A stretch of DNA of 64,000 nucleotides from Bradyrhizobium iriomotense (GTDB taxonomy: Bacteria > Pseudomonadota > Alphaproteobacteria > Rhizobiales > Xanthobacteraceae), in assembly GCF_018129405.1 (NCBI RefSeq), contig NZ_JAFCLP010000005.1, forward strand, positions 293,976-357,975, given 5' to 3'. The position numbers and the translations under genes are program-made. The notes beneath the pieces were generated by a model. That model had not been told where the DNA came from, did no database searches, and saw only the letters and a list, made by a program, of their open reading frames with translations. Shown here piece after piece: positions 34,219 to 45,500 of the stretch; the stretch's first letter is position 1; each line of letters opens with the position of its first letter.

Positions 34219-35478
34219 ATGTCAGACGAAGCAAACAAGGGCCTGTTGTCGCCGCTCCGGCGCAAACTATTGATGGGAATGGCGGCCGTGCCTGCCCTCA
34301 CGATGCTGCCGCGGGCGTCTTTTGCGCAGGCCCCGGCGACCTCGGCGGTCAACACCACGGGTCTGGCGGTCACCGACACCGAGGTCACCGTCGGCATCCT
34401 GCATTCGGCCACCGGCACCATGGCGATCTCCGAGACCGGTTCCATCGAGGCCGAGAAGCTGGCTATCGAGCAGATCAACGCCATGGGCGGCGTGCTCGGC
34501 CGCAAGATCAAGTTCATCCAGGAAGACGGCGCCAGCGATTGGCCGACCTTTGCGGAAAAGGCCAAGAAGCTGCTGGTCAACGACAAGGTCGCGGCGATCA
34601 TGGGCTGCTGGACCTCGGCCTCCCGCAAGGCGGTGCTACCGGTCATGGAGCAGTACAACGGCATGCTCTACTACCCGACCTTCTATGAAGGCCTCGAGCA
34701 GTCCAAGAACGTGATCTACACCGGCCAGGAGGCGACCCAGCAGATCCTCGCCGGTCTGAACTGGATCGCCAAGGAAAAGGGCGCCAAGACCTTCTTCTTC
34801 ATCGGCTCCGACTACATCTGGCCGCGCACCTCGAACAAGATCGCGCGCAAGCATGTCGAGAACGTGCTGAAGGGCAAGGTCGTCGGCGAGGAATACTACG
34901 CGCTCGGCTCGACCCAGTTCAACTCGGTCATCAACAAGATCAAGCTGACCAAGCCCGACGTGATCTTCACAGACGTCGTCGGCGGCTCCAACGTCGCCTT
35001 CTACAAGCAGCTCAAGGCCGCCGGCATCGATCTCGCCAAGCAGCCGCTGCTGACGATCTCGGTCACCGAGGACGAGATCGACGGCATCGGCGGTGAGAAC
35101 ATCGCAGGCGCCTATGCCTGCATGAAGTACTTCCAGTCGCTCGACAATGCCAACAACAAGGCCTTCGTGCCGGCGTTCAAGAAGGCGTGGGGCGAGAAGA
35201 CTGTCATCGGCGACGTCACCCAGGCTGCCTATCTCGGCCCGTGGCTGTGGAAGTTGACGGTCGAGAAGGCCGGCTCCTTCGACGTCGACAAGATCGCGGC
35301 GGCGTCGCCCGGCGTCGAGTTCAAGGGCGCGCCGGAAGGCTATGTGCGCATCCACGAGAACCATCACCTCTGGTCGAAGACCCGGGTGGGCCGCGCCAAG
35401 CTCGATGGCCAGTTCGAGCTGATCTACGAGACCGCCGATCTCGTCGAGCCGGATCCGTTCCCGAAGGGCTACCAGTAA
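34219..35478 (+). CDS. urtA: Urea/short-chain amide ABC transporter substrate-binding protein
   Basis: This is a 419-residue periplasmic binding protein. An N-terminal twin-arginine-like signal (PLRRKLLMGMAAVPALTM...ASFAQA) is followed by the UrtA/AmiC-type type I binding fold: VGILHSATGTMAISETGS, AIMGCWTSASRKAVLPVME, MLYYPTFYEGLEQSKNVIYT and PLLTISVTEDEIDGIG. UrtA-family proteins bind urea, and relatives (AmiC, FmdD) bind short-chain amides. The downstream formamidase and amidase genes argue for formamide or acetamide here. It is first in an operon divergent from the transporter-kinase gene. Confidence 0.9.
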   Translation: MSDEANKGLLSPLRRKLLMGMAAVPALTMLPRASFAQAPATSAVNTTGLAVTDTEVTVGILHSATGTMAISETGSIEAEKLAIEQINAMGGVLGRKIKFIQEDGASDWPTFAEKAKKLLVNDKVAAIMGCWTSASRKAVLPVMEQYNGMLYYPTFYEGLEQSKNVIYTGQEATQQILAGLNWIAKEKGAKTFFFIGSDYIWPRTSNKIARKHVENVLKGKVVGEEYYALGSTQFNSVINKIKLTKPDVIFTDVVGGSNVAFYKQLKAAGIDLAKQPLLTISVTEDEIDGIGGENIAGAYACMKYFQSLDNANNKAFVPAFKKAWGEKTVIGDVTQAAYLGPWLWKLTVEKAGSFDVDKIAAASPGVEFKGAPEGYVRIHENHHLWSKTRVGRAKLDGQFELIYETADLVEPDPFPKGYQ

Positions 35479-35609
35479 GACCCGGCGTTCGGCGCCGTTT
35501 CTCCAAAGGCAAAACCGCTCCCTGGCGTGGATCGCAAGTCCATGCCCAAGACCCCGCGTCGCGACTCTGCATCGCGACGCGGGACCCTATTCCCCGACGG
35601 AGGACATCG

Positions 35610-36536
35610 ATGTTCGGCGACTACTCGCTTGGTGACCTTGGCTCCATCTTCGTCATGCAGGGCTTTGCAGGACTGATCCTGTTCTCGGTCTACGTCCTGA
35701 TGGCGCTCGGTCTTGCGATCATCTTCGGCCAGATGGGCGTCATCAACATGGCCCATGGCGAGTTCATGATCCTCGGGGCCTACGTCACCTGGATGACCTC
35801 CAATCTGTTCCAGAGCTACATGCCGAGCCTGTTCGGCGGCTATTTCTTCCTGGCGATGATCCTGGCCTTCCTCGCATCCGGTGCGCTGGGAATGCTGGTG
35901 GAATGGGTGCTGATACGGCATCTCTACAAGCGCCCGCTCGATACGCTGCTTGCGACCTGGGGCCTCAGCCTGATGCTGCAGCAGGCCTATCGCTCGGTGT
36001 TCGGCGCCCGTGAGGTCGGCGTCGACCTGCCGCAATGGATGCTCGGCTCACTGCACGTCACCGACAGCATCGAAGTGCCGATCAACGGCGTCTTCGTGAT
36101 GTGCCTCACCGTGCTGATCACCATCGCCGTTGCTTACGTCATGTACAAGTCGCGCTGGGGCCGCCAGGTGCGCGCCGTGGTGCAGAACCGCATCATGGCC
36201 GGCGCGGTCGGCATCAACACCGAAAAGGTCGATCGCTACACCTTCGGTCTCGGCTGCGGCATCGCCGGGATCGCCGGCAGCGCCTTCACCATGATCGGCT
36301 CGACCGGGCCGACCTCCGGCCAGCTCTACATCGTCGACACCTTCCTGGTGGTCGTGTTCGGCGGCGCCGCCAGCCTGCTCGGCACCATCGCCTCGGCCTT
36401 CTCGATCTCGCAGACGCAGTCGACCCTCGAGTTCTTCATGTCGGGCTCGATGGCCAAGGTGCTGACGCTGCTCGCCGTTGTCGGAATCCTGATGCTGCGG
36501 CCGCAGGGGCTGTTCGCCCTCAAGGTCCGCAAGTGA
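35610..36536 (+). CDS. urtB: ABC transporter permease, UrtB-like (LivH family)
   Basis: This 308-residue inner-membrane permease has about eight helices. It has the branched-chain-permease landmarks LGLAIIFGQMGVINMAHGEFMILGAYV and a glycine-rich C-terminal half: GLGCGIAGIAGSAFTMIGST, then VVVFGGAASLLGTI. It lacks the long periplasmic N-terminal extension of many cyanobacterial UrtB proteins. The start follows GGAGGACATCG, 131 bp after urtA. It forms the channel with the next permease. Confidence 0.9.
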   Translation: MFGDYSLGDLGSIFVMQGFAGLILFSVYVLMALGLAIIFGQMGVINMAHGEFMILGAYVTWMTSNLFQSYMPSLFGGYFFLAMILAFLASGALGMLVEWVLIRHLYKRPLDTLLATWGLSLMLQQAYRSVFGAREVGVDLPQWMLGSLHVTDSIEVPINGVFVMCLTVLITIAVAYVMYKSRWGRQVRAVVQNRIMAGAVGINTEKVDRYTFGLGCGIAGIAGSAFTMIGSTGPTSGQLYIVDTFLVVVFGGAASLLGTIASAFSISQTQSTLEFFMSGSMAKVLTLLAVVGILMLRPQGLFALKVRK

Positions 36537-36553
36537 GAAATGGGGCTGATGCA

Positions 36554-37696
36554 ATGACCGACAATCGGTTCTTCAATCGATCGGAGCTCATCGGAATTCT
36601 GGTGCTCGCGGTCTTCCTCGTGGTGGTGCTGCCGCTCACGCTGGATGTGTTCAGGCTCAACCTGGTCGCAAAATATCTGACCTATGCGTTCGTCGCGCTG
36701 GGCCTGGTGATCTGCTGGGGTTATGGCGGCATCCTGAGCCTCGGCCAGGGCGTGTTCTTCGGCCTCGGCGGCTACTGCATGGCGATGTTTCTCAAGCTCG
36801 AGGCCTCGAGCGTGGAGAACACCAAGATCCAGTCCACCCCCGGCATCCCCGACTTCATGGACTGGAATCAGATCACGGCGCTGCCGTTCTTCTGGAAGCC
36901 GTTCAACAGCCTCACCTTCACCATCGCCGCCATCATCCTCGTGCCCGGGATCTTCGCCTGGATCATCGGCACCGCGATGTTCAAGCGCCGCGTCGGCGGC
37001 ACCTACTTCGCCATCATCACCCAGGCCGTCGCGGCCATCATGACGATCCTGATCGTCGGGCAGCAGGGCTACACCGGCGGCATCAACGGCATGACCGATT
37101 TGCGCACGCTGAAGGGGTGGGACATCCGGCCCGACCACGCCAAGATCGTGCTGTACTTCTTCGAGGTCGGCTGCCTGTTCGTCTGCATCATGATCGCGCA
37201 GTTCGTCCGGCACTCCAAGCTTGGACGCATCCTGGTCGCGATGCGCGAGAAGGAGGACCGCGTCCGCTTCTCCGGCTACAGCGTCGCGAACTTCAAGATC
37301 TTCGCCTTCTGCATCGCCGCAATGTTCGCCGCGATCGGCGGCGCCATGTTCGCGCTCAATGTCGGCTTCATGTCACCGTCCTTCGTCGGCATCGTGCCGT
37401 CGATCGAGATGGTGATCTACACCGCGGTCGGCGGCCGGCTGTCGATCCTCGGCGCGATCTACGGCACGCTGCTGGTCAGCTTCGCCAAGACTAGCCTCTC
37501 GGAGACGTTTCCCGAATTGTGGCTGTTCGGCCTCGGCGGCCTGTTCATCGCCGTGGTGCTGGCCTTCCCGAACGGTCTTGCCGGGATCTGGGGCGACTAT
37601 GTGCAGCCGCGCATCGATCGCCTGATCGCCTCGCGCAAATCGAAACCCGACGGCTGGACCGACAGCTCGGTCGCCGACGGCGCCCCGGCGGAGTGA
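36554..37696 (+). CDS. urtC: ABC transporter permease, UrtC-like (LivM family)
   Basis: This 380-residue permease has about ten helices. It shows the LivM/UrtC marks WGYGGILSLGQGVFFGLGGYCMAMFLK and VAMREKEDRVRFSGYSVANFKIFAF (the EAA-like cytoplasmic loop contacting the ATPase), and ends in a charged tail. It is the second permease of the importer, 17 bp after urtB, confirming one operon. Confidence 0.92.
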   Translation: MTDNRFFNRSELIGILVLAVFLVVVLPLTLDVFRLNLVAKYLTYAFVALGLVICWGYGGILSLGQGVFFGLGGYCMAMFLKLEASSVENTKIQSTPGIPDFMDWNQITALPFFWKPFNSLTFTIAAIILVPGIFAWIIGTAMFKRRVGGTYFAIITQAVAAIMTILIVGQQGYTGGINGMTDLRTLKGWDIRPDHAKIVLYFFEVGCLFVCIMIAQFVRHSKLGRILVAMREKEDRVRFSGYSVANFKIFAFCIAAMFAAIGGAMFALNVGFMSPSFVGIVPSIEMVIYTAVGGRLSILGAIYGTLLVSFAKTSLSETFPELWLFGLGGLFIAVVLAFPNGLAGIWGDYVQPRIDRLIASRKSKPDGWTDSSVADGAPAE

Positions 37697-37760
37697 GGAG
37701 ATCATCATGCTCGTAGGTCATCACGATGCCGATGCCACGCTGGCAGTGAGGAGATAGGTC

Positions 37761-37776
<16 letters not shown>
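37694..37776 (+). repeat. Duplicated urtD translation start with 16-codon leader frame
   Basis: TGAGGAGAT...ATGCTCGTAGGTCATCA (ATG at 37707) is repeated 54 bp later as TGAGGAGAT...ATGCTCGTCGGTCATCA (ATG at 37761, the urtD start). The first ATG opens a 16-codon frame beginning MLVGH that stops at 37757, three bases before the urtD ATG. Confidence 0.85.
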
Positions 37777-38516
<740 letters not shown>

Positions 38517-38558
38517 GATGACGAAGCTGGTCGAGCCCGCCGCGGCAATGACGGTGCA

Positions 38559-38715
38559 CCTCTCCCCTTGTGGGAGAGGTCGGATCGCATCGCAAGATGC
38601 GATCCGGGTGAGGGGTCTCTCTCCGCGAGTCAAACTGCCTCTCGCATCCGTAGATGCAGACCCCTCATCCGTCGCGGGCTTCGCCCGCGCCACCTTCTCC
38701 CACAAGGGGAGAAGG
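38559..38715. repeat. Family D dispersed repeat, copy 2, inside the urt operon
   Basis: CCTCTCCCCTTGTGGGAGAGGT opens the element and CCTTCTCCCACAAGGGGAGAAGG closes it, complementary to the beginning. Internal GGATCGCATCGCAAGATGCG and GGTGAGGGGTCTC/GACCCCTCATCC segments also pair. It lies between urtD and urtE. Confidence 0.88.
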
Positions 38716-38742
38716 AAGGCATACCGAGCCTAGGAGCGCATC

Positions 38743-39432
38743 ATGCTGGCAATTTCCGATCTTCACGTCGCCTACGGTCAGAGCGAGGTGCTGCACGGGC
38801 TCAACGTCAAGGTCGCGCCGAACGAGATCGTCGCGATCATGGGCCGCAACGGCATGGGCAAGACCACGCTGATGAAATCGCTGATGGGCATCCTGCCGAC
38901 CAAGAGCGGCTCGGTGACCATGGACGGCGCCGAGCTCGGCGCCTTGCCGAGCTACGAGCGCGTCGCCAAGGGGCTCGCCTATGTGCCGCAGGGCCGCATG
39001 ATCTTTTCGACCATGACGGTGAAGGAGAACATCGAGACCGGTCTCGTCGTCTCCGGCGGGTCCGAGGTGCCTGAAGACATCTACGAATTGTTTCCGGTGC
39101 TGCTGGAGATGAAGGGCCGCCGCGGCGGCAATCTCTCCGGTGGTCAGCAGCAGCAGCTCGCGATCGCGCGTGCGCTTGCGACCAAGCCGAAGGTCTTGCT
39201 GCTCGACGAGCCGACCGAAGGCATCCAGCCCTCCATCATCAAGGAGATGGCGCGCACCCTCAAGCGCATCCGCGACGAAAAGGGGCTCTCGATCGTCGTG
39301 TCCGAGCAGGTCCTGAGCTTCGCGCTCGATATCGCCGACCGTGTGCTGGTGATCGAGAACGGCGAGATCGTGCGGGACGATCCGCGCGACGCCGTCGATG
39401 CCGCGCAGGTCTCGAAATATCTGTCCGTCTAA
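38743..39432 (+). CDS. urtE: ABC transporter ATP-binding protein, UrtE-like
   Basis: This is a 229-residue nucleotide-binding subunit. Walker A is GRNGMGKTT, the signature LSGGQQQQLAIARAL is the UrtE form, Walker B is LLLDEPTEGIQPSII, and the switch region VSEQV replaces the common H-loop histidine with Q. That substitution is seen in LivF/UrtE proteins. It pairs with UrtD as the second ATPase. The gap from urtD is 226 bp because of the inserted repeat. Confidence 0.94.
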   Translation: MLAISDLHVAYGQSEVLHGLNVKVAPNEIVAIMGRNGMGKTTLMKSLMGILPTKSGSVTMDGAELGALPSYERVAKGLAYVPQGRMIFSTMTVKENIETGLVVSGGSEVPEDIYELFPVLLEMKGRRGGNLSGGQQQQLAIARALATKPKVLLLDEPTEGIQPSIIKEMARTLKRIRDEKGLSIVVSEQVLSFALDIADRVLVIENGEIVRDDPRDAVDAAQVSKYLSV

Positions 39433-39460
39433 CCAACCGTAGTAAAAGGGGAGCATCTCG

Positions 39461-40690
39461 ATGCCAGAGACACTGATCAAGGTCGATCTCACCAAGTCGG
39501 CTTACGAAAATGACATGGTGCACAACCGCTGGCACCCCGACATCCCGATCGTGGCCTGGGTCAATCCCGGCGACGATTTCATCATCGAGACCTATGACTG
39601 GACCGGCGGGTTCATCAAGAACAACGATTCCGCCGATGACGTGCGCGACATCGATCTGTCGATCGTGCACTTCCTCTCCGGCCCGATCGGCGTCAAGGGC
39701 GCCGAACCCGGCGACTTGCTGGTCGTCGACCTGCTCGATGTCGGCCCGCTCAAGGAGAGCCTGTGGGGCTTCAACGGCTTCTTCTCCAAGCAGAACGGCG
39801 GCGGCTTCCTCACCGACCACTTTCCGTTGGCGCAGAAGTCGATCTGGGACATCAAGGGCCTCTACACCTCGTCGCGTCATGTGCCCGGCGTCAACTTCGC
39901 CGGCCTGATCCATCCCGGCCTGATCGGCTGTCTGCCCGATCCGAAGATGCTGGAGACCTGGAACAAGCGCGAGGCCGAGCTGATCTCGACCAACCCGACC
40001 CGCGTGCCCGGCCTCGCCAATCCGCCGTTCGCGCCGACCGCCCATGGCGGCCGCGCCAAGGGCGATGCCAAGGCCAAGATCGGCGCGGAGGGCGCGCGCA
40101 CCGTGCCGCCGCGCGAGCATGGCGGCAATTGCGACATCAAGGATCTCTCGCGTGGCTCGAAGATCTATTTCCCGGTCTATGTGCCCGGCGCCGGTCTCTC
40201 GATGGGCGACCTGCACTTCAGCCAGGGCGACGGCGAGATCACCTTCTGCGGCGCAATCGAGATGGCCGGATGGCTGCACCTCAAGGTCGAAGTGATCAAG
40301 GACGGCATGTCGAAATACGGCATCAAGAACCCGATCTTCAAGCCGTCGCCGATCACGCCGAACTACAAGGACTACCTGATCTTCGAAGGCATCTCGGTGG
40401 ATGAAGCCGGCAAGCAGCACTATCTCGACGTCCACATCGCCTATCGCCAGGCCTGCCTCAACGCCATCGAGTATCTGAAGAAGTTCGGCTACTCCGGCGC
40501 CCAGGCCTATTCGATCCTCGGCACCGCGCCGTGCCAGGGCCACATCTCCGGCGTGGTCGACGTGCCCAACGCCTGCGCCACGCTATGGCTGCCGACCGAG
40601 ATCTTCGACTTCGACGTGATGCCGTCGGCGGCCGGACCCATCAAGCACATCACCGGCGATATCCAGATGCCGATCTCGCCGGACAAATGA
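39461..40690 (+). CDS. fmdA: Formamidase FmdA
   Basis: This is a 409-residue enzyme of the acetamidase/formamidase (FmdA_AmdA) family. It hydrolyses formamide, and more slowly other short amides, to carboxylate and ammonia. Family marks are PGDLLVVDLLDVGPL, GVNFAGLIHPGLIGCLP, GARTVPPREHGGNCDIKDLSRGSKIYFPVYVPGAGLSMGDLHFSQGDGE (the metal-site region with several His/Asp) and a C-terminal GHISGVVDVPNACATLWLPTEIFDF. It follows the ABC genes by 28 bp and is followed by fmdB, as in Methylophilus-type fmd loci. Confidence 0.96.
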   Translation: MPETLIKVDLTKSAYENDMVHNRWHPDIPIVAWVNPGDDFIIETYDWTGGFIKNNDSADDVRDIDLSIVHFLSGPIGVKGAEPGDLLVVDLLDVGPLKESLWGFNGFFSKQNGGGFLTDHFPLAQKSIWDIKGLYTSSRHVPGVNFAGLIHPGLIGCLPDPKMLETWNKREAELISTNPTRVPGLANPPFAPTAHGGRAKGDAKAKIGAEGARTVPPREHGGNCDIKDLSRGSKIYFPVYVPGAGLSMGDLHFSQGDGEITFCGAIEMAGWLHLKVEVIKDGMSKYGIKNPIFKPSPITPNYKDYLIFEGISVDEAGKQHYLDVHIAYRQACLNAIEYLKKFGYSGAQAYSILGTAPCQGHISGVVDVPNACATLWLPTEIFDFDVMPSAAGPIKHITGDIQMPISPDK

Positions 40691-40785
40691 TCCCTGCGCG
40701 ACGGGATGCGGACGGTCGGCGTTCCTGGCCGCCCCGCATCCGCCGCCAGGTGTGTTGAACAGGCAAAATGCGTGGGGATGATGCG

Positions 40786-41163
40786 ATGCCGGTCTACGAA
40801 TATCTTTGTGACGACTGCGGTCCGTTCAAGGACCTCCGCCCGATGGCGGAATGCGACGATCCGCAAAGCTGCCCGCATTGCGAGGCGATGGCGCCGCGGG
40901 TGATCCTGACCGCACCGAATTTCTTCTGCATGCCGGCTGACAAGCGCAAGGCGCATGCCGTCAACGAGCGCAGCACGCACGCGCCGCAGACGCTGGCGCA
41001 ATACAAGGCCTCGCACGGCCCCGGCTGCGGCTGCTGCTCGTCGGGCAAGACTGTGAAGGACAAGGGCTCGACGGACAGGAAAAAGCCGGCGCGGTTGATG
41101 ACCAAGACCAGGAGCGGCGCCAAGGGCTTTCCGACGGCGCGTCCCTGGATGATCAGCCACTAA
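40786..41163 (+). CDS. fmdB: FmdB-family zinc-ribbon protein
   Basis: This is a 125-residue protein opening with the FmdB signature [13 protein letters not shown] four-cysteine zinc ribbon is formed by Cys8, Cys11, Cys29 and Cys32. The rest is basic and low complexity with a CGCC cluster. FmdB was described as a putative regulator of formamidase, but its mode of action is not established. It sits between the two amidase genes. Confidence 0.88.
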   Translation: MPVYEYLCDDCGPFKDLRPMAECDDPQSCPHCEAMAPRVILTAPNFFCMPADKRKAHAVNERSTHAPQTLAQYKASHGPGCGCCSSGKTVKDKGSTDRKKPARLMTKTRSGAKGFPTARPWMISH

Positions 41164-41206
41164 CCCACGCGATGACATCAAACGAATAACGACAGGAGCG
41201 CTCGAC

Positions 41207-42247
41207 ATGCTTCACGGTGATATCTCCAGCAGCAACGACACGGTCGGCGTCGCGGTGGTCAACTACAAGATGCCTCGCCTGCACACCAAGGCCGAGGTGC
41301 TCGACAACGCCCGCAACATCGCCGACATGATCGTCGGCATGAAGGTGGGCCTGCCCGGCATGGACCTCGTGATCTTCCCGGAATATTCCACGCAAGGGAT
41401 CATGTACGACTCCAAGGAGATGTACGAGACGGCCTCCGTGGTGCCGGGCGAGGAGACCGCGATCTTCGCCGAGGCCTGCCGCAAGGCCAAGGTATGGGGC
41501 GTGTTCTCGCTCACCGGCGAGCGCCACGAGGAGCATCCGCACAAGGCGCCCTACAACACCCTGATCCTGATGAACGACAAGGGCGAGATCGTGCAGAAGT
41601 ATCGCAAGATCATGCCGTGGGTGCCGATCGAAGGCTGGTATCCCGGCAATTGCACCTATGTCTCCGAGGGCCCGAAGGGCCTCAAGGTCAGCCTGATCAT
41701 CTGCGACGACGGCAATTATCCGGAGATCTGGCGCGACTGCGCCATGAAGGGCGCCGAGCTGATCGTGCGTTGCCAGGGCTATATGTATCCGGCCAAGGAA
41801 CAGCAGGTCATGATCTCCAAGGCCATGGCCTGGGCCAACAACGTCTATGTCGCGGTCGCCAATGCCGCCGGCTTCGACGGCGTCTATTCCTATTTCGGTC
41901 ATTCTGCGATCATCGGCTTCGACGGCCGCACCCTCGGCGAGTGCGGCGAGGAGGATTACGGCATCCAGTACGCGCAGCTGTCGAAACATCTGATCCGCGA
42001 CGCGCGCCGCAACGGCCAGTCGCAGAACCATCTCTACAAGCTGGTCCACCGCGGCTACACCGGCATGATCAACTCCGGCGACAGCCCGCGCGGCGTCGCG
42101 GCGTGCCCGTATGATTTCTACAAGAACTGGATCAGGGATCCCGAAGGCACGCGCGACATGGTCGAGGCCATGACCCGCTCGACGCCGGGGACCGACGAGT
42201 GCCCGATCGATGGCATCCCGAATGGGTCGGCGGCCTCCAACTACTGA
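41207..42247 (+). CDS. amiE: Aliphatic amidase AmiE
   Basis: This 346-residue enzyme has the same length as the Pseudomonas aeruginosa enzyme. It belongs to the nitrilase superfamily and converts short aliphatic amides to acids and ammonia, and may also transfer acyl groups to hydroxylamine. The catalytic triad is Glu59 (IFPEYS), Lys134 (QKYRKIMPW) and Cys166 (IICDDGN). The opening [20 protein letters not shown] and the block [20 protein letters not shown] are AmiE hallmarks and separate it from formamidase AmiF. It closes the operon. No amiC-amiR pair is present, so regulation differs from the Pseudomonas paradigm. Confidence 0.96.
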   Translation: MLHGDISSSNDTVGVAVVNYKMPRLHTKAEVLDNARNIADMIVGMKVGLPGMDLVIFPEYSTQGIMYDSKEMYETASVVPGEETAIFAEACRKAKVWGVFSLTGERHEEHPHKAPYNTLILMNDKGEIVQKYRKIMPWVPIEGWYPGNCTYVSEGPKGLKVSLIICDDGNYPEIWRDCAMKGAELIVRCQGYMYPAKEQQVMISKAMAWANNVYVAVANAAGFDGVYSYFGHSAIIGFDGRTLGECGEEDYGIQYAQLSKHLIRDARRNGQSQNHLYKLVHRGYTGMINSGDSPRGVAACPYDFYKNWIRDPEGTRDMVEAMTRSTPGTDECPIDGIPNGSAASNY

Positions 42248-42552
42248 GTGCTGCCGACACCCGAGGGCTGGCCACGCGGCCCTGCCCCTGCTGGTGAGTG
42301 TCCCGATCGACGGAGGGGCGGCTTACCCCTCCGAATGATGGGCGATTGTTGTGAACGGTCGTCAATATCGGTTCGACGCGCCCACGCGAATGACGACGGT
42401 ACCTGCAAAACCGTGGCGCGGTTGCAACATGACGGCGGGATTCTGCTTCGGTTGTGTGCCAAACGGACGCATTCCAGCGGCGCCGTAGTTCTACGGCGCC
42501 CCCTCATGGCCTAAGTTCCCCGGTGCAGATGCGGGGGAATGGAGAGCGTGAC
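42248..42552. other. Intergenic region between amiE and the autotransporter
   Basis: These 305 bases hold a hairpin CGGAGGGG-CGGCTTA-CCCCTCCG at 42311-42333, a candidate transcript end for the amide operon although no T run follows. A GTTCTACGGCGCC/GGCGCCGTAG palindrome lies near 42479-42500. The autotransporter promoter should lie in the remaining part, but I cannot define it. Confidence 0.5.
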
Positions 42553-45500
42553 GTGAGGGGCGAGGGGCTATCGAGGCGGCAGGGTCGACTGCGCCGGCGC
42601 GGCGCCGTATTGCTCGTCGGTGTAGCGGCGCTCTTCGTTGGTCTCGGCCTCTGGACGACGCCGGCAAACGCGCTGTGCGCGCCCGATCCGGCCACCAGCG
42701 GCCAGACCGTCACCTGCAGCGGCACCGACGCGGACGGCTTCCAGGCGGGTGCCGGGGTCGACAGCCTCAATGTCAACGTGCTGTCCGGCGCGACCGTAAA
42801 CGACAACGGGACGCTCTCGATCGGCGTCAACAATTCCAGCACGGTCACCAACAACGGCACTCTGTCGGCCGGCTCGGGCCTGATCGGTATCGGTGTCGAC
42901 GGCGCGAACACCGTGACCAACAACGGTACCATCACGGTGCTCGACAACGGTCGCGGCATCCTTGCGATCGATCACAACATCATCGCCAATGCCGGGACGA
43001 TCGCGGCCGGCAACAGCGGCATCGCGATCTCGGTCGGCGACAGCAACACGGTCACCAACAGCGGCGCGCTGTCGATCGGTGCGTCGGGCGCAGGTATCTT
43101 CGCGGGCCAGAACAACACCATCACCAATGCCGCGACGGGTACGATCACCGGCGTTGATGATTCGATCGGGATCTACGCGGTAAGCGGCGTGACCGTGACC
43201 AATGCGGGCACCATCACAGTCGGCGATTCCACCGGCTTCTCCGGCGGCATTCTCGTGATCAGCAACAACAACACGGTCACCAACGCCGCCACGGGCACGA
43301 TCACGGCCGGGCAGAATGCCGCCGGCGTCTTCATGCAAGGCAACGTTCAGACCGCCAGCAATTTCGGCACGATCACGGCGGGCGATTTCGGCGTCGGCAT
43401 TGCCGTGTTGGGCGATGACTCGAAGATCACCAACGGCGGCACGATCAACGTGGGCGGTAGCGGATCGGCCGGCATCTCGATGCAGGGCGACAGGGCGACG
43501 ATCAGCCAAAGCGGCACGATCAATGTCGGCCTGGCTGGCGCGGGCATCGCCTATAACGGCTCGTCCTCCACGATTACCAACAACGGGCGGATAACGGGCG
43601 CCGATTCTGTTGAAGGCCTGTTTGTGGTCGGCGATTCCAACACCATCACCAACAGCGGCACGATCACTGTCGGCACGTTTGGCGTCGGCATCGACGTAAG
43701 CGCGTTGTCGACGACCAACCAGATCGTCAACACCGGCACCATCACCGTCGGCGCCAACGGCACGGGCATCATGTTGAGCGGCGGCGCCAGCCTCTTCAAC
43801 TCAGGCACCATCAACGCCGGCGCCTCCGGTGCTGTTGCGATCGACTTCTGCGGCTGCGGCTCCAACACGCTCACCCTTGGCCCCGGCAGCGTCATCAACG
43901 GCCAGGTGCTTGCATCCGGAACTGACACGTTCCAGCTCGGCGGCACCGGCAAGGATACGTTCAATCTCGACCTGATCGGCGTCGGGCTCCAGTACGACGG
44001 CTTCTCGACCTTCAACAAGGTCGACGGCTCGACCTGGACCGTGACCGGCACCGGCAATCAGGACTGGAACGTGCTCGGCGGCACGCTTCTGCTGGCCGGC
44101 ACCATCAACGGCACCGTGGCCGTCGCGAGCGGCGGCACGTTCGGCGGTGTCGGCACGGTCGGCACCACCACCGTCAACGGCGGCGCGCTGGCGCCGGGCA
44201 ACCCGACCGGCACGCTCACCGTCTCCGGCGATCTCACGTTCACCAGCGCGTCGAGCTACATGGTGCAGGTCTCGGGCGCCAGCAACGGCCTTGCGGTTGT
44301 GACCGGCACCGCGACGCTCGGAGGTGCAACGGTCGTGGTCGTCCCGACCGGCTCGATCGCGAAACACTACACGATCCTGACTGCGACAACGCTCCCCGAT
44401 TCGTTCAATCCGGTCGTCGCCGGGCTCTCGTCGAACCTGCATGCGACGCTGAGCTACGATCTCCACAACGCCTACCTCGACCTCGCGCTGGGTTATGGCG
44501 GCGGCCTCAATGTCAACCAGCAGAACGTCGCCAACGTGCTGACCAAGTTTTTCAACAGCACCGGCAGCCTTCCCGTGGCGCTCGCCAACCTCTCGCCGGC
44601 CGGCCTGACGCAGGCTTCCGGCGAATCGGCGACGGGGTCTCAGCAGACGACTTTCAACGCGATGAACCTGTTCATCAATCTGCTGACCGACGTGTTCGGC
44701 TCGGGGCGCAGCGGTGCACCCGGTGCGACGCCGTATGCGGATGACGCGAGCGCCTATGCCGCGACCGGCAAGAATGCGCGTGACAAGAATGCGCGCGACG
44801 CGCTCGCCTCGATCTACCGCAAGGCCCCGGCTGCGACGTTCGAGCAGCGCTGGGACGTGTGGGCGGCCGGCTATGGCGGCTCGCAGACCACCGACGGCAA
44901 CACTGCCCTCGGCTCCAACACCAGCAGCAGCAGCGTCTACGGTACGGCGGTCGGCCTCGATTATCGCTTCTCGCCGTCGACGATTGCCGGCTTTGCGCTT
45001 GCCGGCGGTGGTACCGGCTTCAACGTCAACGGGCTCGGCTGGGGCCGTTCCGACCTGTTCCAGGCCGGCGCCTTCGTGCGTCACACCGAGGGACCGGCCT
45101 ATATCGCGGCCGCGCTGGCCTATGGCTGGCAGGACGTCACGACGAACCGCATCGTCACCGCCGCAGGCGTTGATCAATTGCGGGCGCAGTTCAACGCCAA
45201 CGCCTTCTCGGGCCGGATCGAGGGTGGTTACCGCTACGCCACGCAGTGGATTGGCCTCACGCCCTATGCTGCAGCCCAGGCCACGCTGTTCAGCCTGCCG
45301 AACTATTCGGAGTTCGCGGTGGTCGGCAACAACACCTTTGCGCTCAATTATGCCGCCAAGGACGTCACCAGCACCCGCACCGAGCTCGGCCTGCGCGCCG
45401 ACAAGTCCTTTGCAGCGGCCGGCGGCCTGATGACCCTGCGCGGCCGCCTCGCCTGGGCGCATGACTTCAATCCGGATCGCACCGTCGGCGCGGTGTTCCA

